Source: Gammaproteobacteria bacterium
Lineage (GTDB): Bacteria > Pseudomonadota > Gammaproteobacteria > HK1
Assembly: GCA_020444775.1 (NCBI GenBank)
Contig: JAGRHX010000804.1
Coordinates: forward strand, 1 to 10,263
Length of the DNA stretch: 10,263 bases
Direction of reading: 5' to 3'
The position numbers and the translations under genes were made by a program. The notes below the pieces were generated by a model, which saw only the letters and a list, made by a program, of their open reading frames with translations, was not told where the DNA came from and made no database searches. Shown here piece by piece: positions 4,777-10,263 of the stretch (the stretch's first letter is position 1; the number at the start of each line of letters is the position of its first letter).

Positions 4777-7371
4777 TTGCGCCTGCCCATTCTCGCAGCG
4801 CCACGCCGCGACACAGCCTGGCTGTGCCTGCTGCTATTACTCTCCGGGGTGCCGGCACTCGGCTACCAGCTGGTGTGGACCCGGATGTTTGCCGTCGGTC
4901 TGGGCCGTGAGATGCCGGCGGCCCTGGCGGTGCTCGCCGCCTTCATGGCCGGCCTGGCGCCCGGTGCCATCTGTCTGGACCGGAGGATCGCCCGCAGCGC
5001 TCGCCCGGCCCGCTGGTACGCGGCGCTCGAGCTGGTCATCGCGCTCGGTGCACTGCTGTCGGCGCTGCTCATCGCGCCCATCAGTCAGCTGGTGAGCCGC
5101 TGGCTGGGACCCGCGCCCGCTCAGTTCGAGTATTGGTCACTGGCCTTCCTGATCCCGTTTGTCATCATGCTGCCGGCAACGGCCGCGATGGGCGCTACGC
5201 TGGTGGCCGCCGACCGCTGGCTGGGTCTGATGACACGCCAGGATGCGCGTCTCGGTCGCATCTATGCGTTCAACACCTTGGGTGCGGCGGTCGGCGTCGT
5301 GCTCAGCACCGCTGTGCTGATGCCTGGCCTGGGCTTCAAGACGACCCTCGCCGTGCTGGCGCTCGTCAACCTGGGTGTGGCCGTGGGCATGCTCGTCCAT
5401 GAGCGGGGATTCCCGGTGGCTATTATCCGAGTGGCCACGGTCTCGGAACAGCGGCCGGGCGCTACGCACGCCACCCGAGCGACGGTCGTCAACCCGCTGT
5501 TCCTGAGTGGATTGCTCGGCATTGGCTTCGAAATCGTCGTCATCCGCATCATGGCGCAGATCTTCGAGGGCACGGTGTACAGCTATGCGGCCGTGTTGCT
5601 GGTCTATCTGCTCGGTACCGCTCTGGGTGGCGCACTGTATCAAAGACACCTCAGCCGTCTGCCCACGGATCAGCTGCGCGCAGCGCTGGCCGTGGCGGCC
5701 AGCTGTGCCTGTATCCTCGGTCTATGGGTGATACAGCACGGCGCGGATGGCTACCGTAGCTTGCGCAGCCTGCTTGGCGACAGCATGCTCGCGGTGACGG
5801 GGGCCGAGATTCTCCTGGCGACACCCGTGCTGCTACTGCCGACCATCGTCATGGGTGCGCTGTTCTGCGCGCTTGCCGAGGGTCAGCGTCACGCCTGCGG
5901 CGGCATTGGTCGGGCGCTGGCCATCAACACGGCGGGCGGAATGCTGGCACCGGTCGTGGTCGCATTGCTGCTGGTGCCCGCGCTGGGCAGCCAGTGGAGC
6001 GGTCTGTTGCTGGCCTGGGGCTATCTGCTGCTGCTGCCATACCCCTGGCGGCTGCCGCGCTGGCTACCAGCAATACCGGTCCTGGTGGCGCTATTGCTGA
6101 CACGCGACATCTCCCTGGTGACGCTGCGCGATGGTGAACGGCTGCTCGTGTATCGCGAGGGCACGCTCGCCGCTGTCGCGGTGACATCACGCGGCAGTGA
6201 GCGCAACCTGAGGGTCAACAATCGCTTCCAGATGGGCGGCACTGGCGATGTGGCTCTGCGCATCCAACGCATGCAGGCTCACCTGCCGCTACTGCTACAC
6301 CCACACCCGCGCGAAGTACTGCTGATGGGTATCGCCTCGGGGATCACGGCGGGTGCTGCTCTGACCCATCCAGGCGTGAACATCGAGGCCGTTGAGCTGG
6401 TGCCGGAGAGCCTGGCTATGCTCGAGCACTTCGCTGGCTGGAACGAAAGCATCTCCGATTCACCCCGTGCCAGGTTGCACATAGGTGATGCGCGCCGCTT
6501 CGTGCGCACAACATCGAGTCGCTATGATGTCGTCATTGGTGATCTGTTCCACCCGGCCCGCGACGGTGCCGCGCTGCTCTACACGCTGGAGCATTTCCAG
6601 GCCGTGCGTGACCGACTGCATGCGAACGGCCTGTACTGCCAGTGGTTACCGCTCTACCAGATGGACGCCGAGATGCTGCGCATGACGTTGCGTACCTTTG
6701 CCGCGGTGTTTCCTCACCATGAAGCCTGGATCGCGAGCTTCGACGCCTTTCCGGCGCTGGGCCTGGTCGGCACAAAGCGGCCGCACGCACTGGACGTCGA
6801 AACGCTCGAGGCACGGCTACGGACAAGCGCCACGCTCCGGGCCCAGCTCAGAGGTGCTGCGGTGCGCAGTCCCCGGCAGCTTGCGTTTCACTACATCGCC
6901 GGCCCGGCTGCGCTGGAGCAGTTCATGGGCAGCGGACCGCTCAACCTGGATGACCACCCGCGCATCCTGTTCAGGGCCCCCGCGTTTACCTCCGAGCGTG
7001 GCCAGTCCGGGCGCCGCACGCTGGGCGAGCTGCTCACGGCGATGCATGGGGACGCATCGCCCGAGCGTCTCGCGGCACGCTTTGGACGCGCCGATGATCG
7101 CTACCGGCAGGGCTTCGCCGCGCGCGACCGCTATCTCGACGCCCTGCTCGATGGCGAGTCCAAAGGTCTGGAGGCGCAGGTGGACGGCTTCATCGCGGCG
7201 GCCGGGGCCAGCGTCGATTTCACACTGGCCTATTCGCATGCGCTCAGTGCCGCGCTCGGCGCTGCGAGCAGCCGTCCCGAGCAGGCCCGCGAATGGCTGC
7301 AACGCCTGGCGCACGTGCGACCGGAGCTGGAGATCGCGCAACGATTGCTTCGTCAGCTGCGGGCGCAGTAG
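4777..7371 (+). CDS. Multi-pass membrane protein with spermidine-synthase-like domain
   Basis: An 864-residue fusion: roughly residues 1-450 are hydrophobic, with about a dozen probable membrane helices (first helix WLCLLLLLSGVPALGYQLVW is a family hallmark), followed by a Rossmann-type domain like polyamine aminopropyltransferases. Its nucleotide loop is LLMGIASGITAGAAL (from about 516), the ribose-binding acid is in IEAVELVPE, then HIGDARRF (Asp571) and YDVVIGDLFHP (Asp589, at the position of the catalytic acid). QWLPLYQMD and NLDDHPRILFRAP are also typical. Residues after about 730 form a charged helical tail. The real reaction of these membrane-fused enzymes is poorly known; spermidine synthesis is not assured. 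The start is TTG 4777 with no visible ribosome site; the next ATG (4885) would remove the first helix. It lies 62 bases after the Zur-box gene, same strand, so cotranscription is possible despite the hairpin. Confidence 0.88.
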   Translation: MRLPILAAPRRDTAWLCLLLLLSGVPALGYQLVWTRMFAVGLGREMPAALAVLAAFMAGLAPGAICLDRRIARSARPARWYAALELVIALGALLSALLIAPISQLVSRWLGPAPAQFEYWSLAFLIPFVIMLPATAAMGATLVAADRWLGLMTRQDARLGRIYAFNTLGAAVGVVLSTAVLMPGLGFKTTLAVLALVNLGVAVGMLVHERGFPVAIIRVATVSEQRPGATHATRATVVNPLFLSGLLGIGFEIVVIRIMAQIFEGTVYSYAAVLLVYLLGTALGGALYQRHLSRLPTDQLRAALAVAASCACILGLWVIQHGADGYRSLRSLLGDSMLAVTGAEILLATPVLLLPTIVMGALFCALAEGQRHACGGIGRALAINTAGGMLAPVVVALLLVPALGSQWSGLLLAWGYLLLLPYPWRLPRWLPAIPVLVALLLTRDISLVTLRDGERLLVYREGTLAAVAVTSRGSERNLRVNNRFQMGGTGDVALRIQRMQAHLPLLLHPHPREVLLMGIASGITAGAALTHPGVNIEAVELVPESLAMLEHFAGWNESISDSPRARLHIGDARRFVRTTSSRYDVVIGDLFHPARDGAALLYTLEHFQAVRDRLHANGLYCQWLPLYQMDAEMLRMTLRTFAAVFPHHEAWIASFDAFPALGLVGTKRPHALDVETLEARLRTSATLRAQLRGAAVRSPRQLAFHYIAGPAALEQFMGSGPLNLDDHPRILFRAPAFTSERGQSGRRTLGELLTAMHGDASPERLAARFGRADDRYRQGFAARDRYLDALLDGESKGLEAQVDGFIAAAGASVDFTLAYSHALSAALGAASSRPEQAREWLQRLAHVRPELEIAQRLLRQLRAQ

Positions 7372-7456
7372 TGGCGGGTGTCACGCGTCGACCGATGTGG
7401 GCTGTTCCGATTCAGCGCGCTGGCTCACACTGGCCGGCCTGGCGGGGCTACCCGGT
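7372..7456. other. Gap between convergent genes
   Basis: Eighty-five bases between two gene ends that face each other. I looked for a shared bidirectional terminator and found only short GC palindromes such as GGCCGGCC, with no T-run on either strand. Confidence 0.5.
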
Positions 7457-8146
7457 CTACGACCCCGCTCGATCGTTGCTGGTCGTGCCAGCCCGAGGCT
7501 TCTTCAGCCCGGTCGCGAGCTTGTTGCGGACCTCTCGTTTGACCCTGGCCGCCAGCACCGCGTCGTGTTCGGACAGGACTCGGCTGACTGCTTGCGGATC
7601 CCACGGCGCCAGGCTCCTCAGCGCCCAGCTCACGGCCTTGACCACCATGTCGTCCCGGTCCCGTACCAGGCGCTCGACGATCGCCAGGGTGCGTCGCGTG
7701 TCGCCTGCCCCGCCGCGGCTGCGGGTGTTCAAGACGGTCGTCGCGACCAAGGCCGTGCGGCGCCACCAGCGATCGGGCCGTTCGGCCCAGGCGAGCACGG
7801 CATGGTCGTCGATCTGACCGATCAACCAGACCGGCCCGGCGATCAGCGTGCCGAAGGCGTCCACCTGACCCCAGCTCGAATTGCCCGCGCCGAGCCGTTC
7901 GACCTGCGCCAGGTCCAGCGAGACGAGGGTGGGCCGGTGCTTGTTGATGAGCTCATAACCCACCCATCGGGGCCCATGCTCGATGAGCTCGCCAGCGATG
8001 CTCAGCACCTGACGAGGGGATGCCCTGATGAGGCGTCGGGAGATCTGCTGGCGGATACCACGCAGCGTTCTCACATCCTGGCTGGGGGCGCTGTGCAGCG
8101 CGCTCAGCGCGTCCCGCACCACTGACGATGAATTGATGTCAGCCAT
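7457..8146 (-). CDS. AlkD-like DNA alkylation repair protein (HEAT-repeat glycosylase)
   Basis: A 229-residue cytosolic, all-helical protein of the DNA_alkylation family, which removes alkylated purines (N3- and N7-alkyl) by base excision without flipping the base. The family core is visible: SSWGQVDAFGT (90-100, corresponding to the W-D-x-x-D region), WAERPDRWWRRTALVATTVL (120-139) and DMVVKAVSWALRSLAPWDPQAVSRVL (166-191), followed by a basic tail KREVRNKLATGLKKPR. Asp96 and Arg129/Arg130 are candidates for the catalytic and DNA-contact residues by family comparison. ATG 8146 is chosen: GGGGGA (8151-8156) lies 4 bases upstream, and the extension to an in-frame start at 8230 is Arg/Gly-rich and unlike the family. 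It converges with the membrane-enzyme gene and is divergent from the peptide-transport operon. No link to the zinc genes is evident. Confidence 0.85.
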   Translation of the reverse strand: MADINSSSVVRDALSALHSAPSQDVRTLRGIRQQISRRLIRASPRQVLSIAGELIEHGPRWVGYELINKHRPTLVSLDLAQVERLGAGNSSWGQVDAFGTLIAGPVWLIGQIDDHAVLAWAERPDRWWRRTALVATTVLNTRSRGGAGDTRRTLAIVERLVRDRDDMVVKAVSWALRSLAPWDPQAVSRVLSEHDAVLAARVKREVRNKLATGLKKPRAGTTSNDRAGS

Positions 8147-8633
8147 TCGGTCCCCCGTGGCGCTGGAGATTGTCCGGCCGGGCCGATGTGCCTTCCTCGA
8201 GCGTGGCGTGTCCCGACCGCCGGTTCCCATCGGTCCGACCTGTCCTGGCGCAGGCTTCGGACACCGCTGGTAGTGGCGATCCGAATCCCCTATCCTTCGG
8301 TCCGCGCCGGCGCCGACACACGCCGCGGTCGATGTGCTCCGTGTGGCGTCGGCCGTCGTTCAGGTTCCGCCGCCGCCCATGCCTGCAGGCTGTGAGCCCG
8401 TGGCCGCGCGCTGCACGGGCCTTCAGCCACCCCCGACGAGCAGGCCCGAAGGCCGGGCAATGCGTAGAGGCAATCCCCGCTCCGTGTGTTGATTCGGGTC
8501 GTCGGAGCCTGCGCTTACCGACTGCGTCGACAAGTGAGCCAACCGGCTGAAGCGAATCATACCCACGGCCGGTGGCGTTGCCCGTCGGATCGATTCTAAT
8601 GGTCTGTCATGGACAAGTACGGAGAGAGTGAAC
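8147..8633. other. Non-coding divergent region between alkD-like gene and peptide ABC operon
   Basis: About 490 GC-rich bases with no convincing gene; the open frames here give Arg-rich proteins with no recognised domain. It must hold promoters for both flanking genes. TCTAAT at 8595-8600 is a possible -10 for the plus-strand gene, but no good -35 sits at the right distance. A 7-bp stem pairs GCCCGTG (8396-8402) with CACGGGC (8414-8420). The region is unusually long for this window, so a small RNA or gene remnant cannot be excluded. Confidence 0.5.
8621..8626 (+). promoter_or_regulatory. Ribosome binding site deciding the 8634 start
   Basis: GGAGAG ends 7 bases before ATG 8634. It nearly abuts an in-frame GTG at 8628, so the ATG is the better start. 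Confidence 0.7.
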
Positions 8634-10169
8634 ATGAGCAACAGGCAGTCATGGCGTCGTGGACTGACGACGCTTGCCGTGGGGGTGGCGCTGGGCGCGG
8701 CCGCGTCGAGCCCGGCGTGGGCCGGCAAGGCAGATGACACGTTGAACATCGCCTGGGAGCGCGAGCAGCCGACGCTGGACTACTACTTCCAGAACTCGCG
8801 CGAGGGCATCATCATCAACCGCCACGTGTGGGACAACCTGTTGTATCAGGATCCATCGAGCGGCGAGTTCAAGGGCCTGCTGGCCGAGAGCTTCGAAACG
8901 ATCGACGACAAGACCTTCGAGTTCACGCTGCGTCAGGGCGTTAAGTTCCACAACGGCGTCGAGCTCACTGCTGACGACGTGGTTGCGACCATCGAGTTCC
9001 TGGTCCGACCCGACACCGGCAAGATCCAGAACACACCGGTGGCATGGCTGAAGGGCGCGGAGAGGGTCGGTGAGCGTACCGTGCGCATCACTGCGAAGGA
9101 CACGACACCACTGGCGCTGCTCTACCTGTCCTCGGACATCCCCATCTACCCCAAGGACTACTACGCCGAGGTCGGCCCACAAGGCATGGGGGTGAAGCCT
9201 GTAGGCACCGGTCCATACAAGGTGGTCGAGGTGCAGCCGGGCAAGCGCATCGTGTTCGAGAAGAACAGCGACTACTTCGAAGGCAGTCCCAAGGGCAAGC
9301 CATCGATCGGCCGGATCATCCAGCGCACCATTCCGGACGTGAACACCCAGATCGTCGAGCTCGCTTCGGGGCAGCTGGACTGGATCTTCAAGGTGCCGGC
9401 CGACCAGGCCGAGAAGCTCGAGCGGATGTCCAATCTGGTGGTCAAACCCGCTTCGACGATGCGTATCGGTTACCTGACGTTCGATGCCGCCGGGGTATCG
9501 GGTCAGAACCCGTTCCAGGACATCCGTGTGCGTCGCGCGGTGGCGCATGCCGTCGACCGTCAGGCAATCGCCGACAACATCGTGCGCGGTGGCTCGAAAG
9601 TGGTGAATGCCGCCTGCTATCCCGAGCAGTTCGGTTGCACCGACGACGTCATGAAGTATGACTTCGACGTCGCCAAGGCCAAGGCCTTGCTGGCCGAGGC
9701 CGGCTATCCCAATGGCTTCAAGACCGAGATCTACGCCTATCGGGATCGCAACTACCTCGAGCCGATCATCGGCTACCTGTCCGCCGTCGGCATCCAGACC
9801 GACCTGCGCTTTGGCAAGTACGCGGCGACGCGAGACGCCATTCGTGGCGCCAAGGTGCCTTTTGCCTTCATGACCTGGGGCTCGGGCTCGGTCCCGGACG
9901 TCGACGCCATCACCACCGTGTTCTTCGGTGGCGGTCCGGATGACACCGCAAAGGACCCGCTGGTGCTGGCGGCCCTGAAGGAGGGGGGCAGCACGATGGA
10001 CCAGGGGGTACGCAAGGCCGCCTACGCGAGGGCGTTGAAGCAGATCGCCGAGCAGGCCTACTGGGTGCCTCTGTTCACCTATCCGACCAACTATGCGATG
10101 AGCAGGGACCTCGAGTGGACGCCGACCTCGGACGAGATCCCACGGTTCTTCTTCGCGAGCTGGAAGTAG
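8634..10169 (+). CDS. Peptide/nickel-type ABC transporter substrate-binding protein (SBP_bac_5)
   Basis: A 511-residue periplasmic binding protein of the DppA/OppA/NikA class. Residues 1-30 are a signal peptide (RRG, hydrophobic core, ASSPAWA-GK cleavage) with no lipobox, so the mature protein is soluble. Family marks are WDNLLYQDPSSGEFKGLLAESFE near the N-terminus, FTLRQGVKFHNGVELTADDVV (the SBP_bac_5 signature), GTGPYKVVEVQPGKRIVFEKN, and FQDIRVRRAVAHAVDRQAIADNIVRGG. Length is normal. Ligand cannot be read from sequence: di/oligopeptides, opines, glutathione or metal-chelate complexes are all known in this family. The gene heads an operon: a hairpin follows the stop codon and a DppB-type permease gene starts 64 bases later. 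No Zur box was recognised upstream. Confidence 0.92.
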   Translation: MSNRQSWRRGLTTLAVGVALGAAASSPAWAGKADDTLNIAWEREQPTLDYYFQNSREGIIINRHVWDNLLYQDPSSGEFKGLLAESFETIDDKTFEFTLRQGVKFHNGVELTADDVVATIEFLVRPDTGKIQNTPVAWLKGAERVGERTVRITAKDTTPLALLYLSSDIPIYPKDYYAEVGPQGMGVKPVGTGPYKVVEVQPGKRIVFEKNSDYFEGSPKGKPSIGRIIQRTIPDVNTQIVELASGQLDWIFKVPADQAEKLERMSNLVVKPASTMRIGYLTFDAAGVSGQNPFQDIRVRRAVAHAVDRQAIADNIVRGGSKVVNAACYPEQFGCTDDVMKYDFDVAKAKALLAEAGYPNGFKTEIYAYRDRNYLEPIIGYLSAVGIQTDLRFGKYAATRDAIRGAKVPFAFMTWGSGSVPDVDAITTVFFGGGPDDTAKDPLVLAALKEGGSTMDQGVRKAAYARALKQIAEQAYWVPLFTYPTNYAMSRDLEWTPTSDEIPRFFFASWK

Positions 10170-10177
10170 GCTGACTC

Positions 10178-10207
10178 GAGCTGGCCGCCGTCGGCTGCGG
10201 CCAGCTC
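10178..10207 (+). terminator. Perfect 11-bp hairpin after the peptide-binding-protein gene
   Basis: GAGCTGGCCGC (10178-10188) and GCGGCCAGCTC (10197-10207) are exact reverse complements around an 8-base loop, starting 9 bases after the stop codon. No T-run follows. Its place between binding protein and permease suggests an attenuator or 3' stabilising stem that raises binding-protein yield. Confidence 0.6.
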
Positions 10208-10233
10208 CCTTGCCCCCGGGGACCCTTGCGTCG

Positions 10234-10263
10234 ATGCTCGCCTATACCTTCAAGCGCATGCTG
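10234..10263 (+). CDS. Peptide ABC transporter permease, DppB/OppB type (first 10 codons only)
   Basis: ATG 10234 opens MLAYTFKRML, which runs to the window edge. This matches the usual N-terminus of DppB/OppB permeases (Met-Leu-x-Tyr-x-x-x-Arg-Leu-Leu before the first membrane helix). It directly follows an SBP_bac_5 gene on the same strand, the standard gene order. A GGGGA-type ribosome site (10218-10222) sits somewhat far upstream, 11 bases. The identification rests on ten residues plus context. Confidence 0.7.
   Translation, partial: MLAYTFKRML

Noticed and set aside
6698..8125. Plus-strand open frame of 475 codons
   Set aside because: It overlaps the membrane enzyme in another frame and the alkD-like gene antisense; the composition is Arg/Ser/Pro-rich without a domain.
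8147..8633. Second Zur box before the peptide ABC operon
   Set aside because: No TATAAC/GTTATA-type arms are present; only an isolated TCTAAT.
8649..9548. Minus-strand open frame of 299 codons
   Set aside because: Antisense shadow of the peptide-binding-protein gene, which has a clear signal peptide and family signature.

Overview
The window is GC-rich bacterial DNA with dense coding, short intergenic gaps and Shine-Dalgarno-type starts. A Zur-type regulator, a Gammaproteobacterial-type Zur box and a protein with a VPxPA-CTERM (exosortase) tail suggest a high-GC Gammaproteobacterium. I cannot name a genus. No rRNA, tRNA, CRISPR array, transposase or integrase was seen.

Left (1-2715, minus strand): an ABC import operon of the ferric-ion/2-aminoethylphosphonate class. 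The periplasmic binding protein gene comes first, then a 121-base gap holding a strong GC hairpin, then a fused two-half permease that runs off the left edge. The ATPase is not in the window. The binding protein lacks the twin tyrosines of true ferric-binding proteins, so iron is not assured as its substrate.

Centre (3118-7371): a metal-homeostasis locus. A Fur-family regulator with every Zur metal ligand present (zur, minus strand) is divergent from a small secreted protein ending in IPVPAAVW + hydrophobic stretch + RSRRR (plus strand). A near-consensus Zur box (3880-3902) lies in the promoter of that secreted protein, which resembles Zur-repressed PEP-CTERM proteins of the cyanobacterial all3515 type. 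A large membrane protein with a C-terminal spermidine-synthase-like domain follows on the same strand after a 62-base gap with an 11-bp perfect hairpin; it may share the Zur-controlled transcript. The proposed logic is that, under zinc starvation, Zur releases the promoter and the cell makes an envelope-anchored candidate metal-binding protein and possibly the membrane aminopropyltransferase-like enzyme. The regulatory site is read directly; the function is inferred.

Right (7457-10263): an AlkD-like HEAT-repeat DNA glycosylase gene converges on the membrane enzyme gene. After a 487-base non-coding stretch comes a peptide/nickel-type (SBP_bac_5) ABC binding protein, a perfect 11-bp hairpin, and the first ten codons of a DppB/OppB-type permease cut by the window end.
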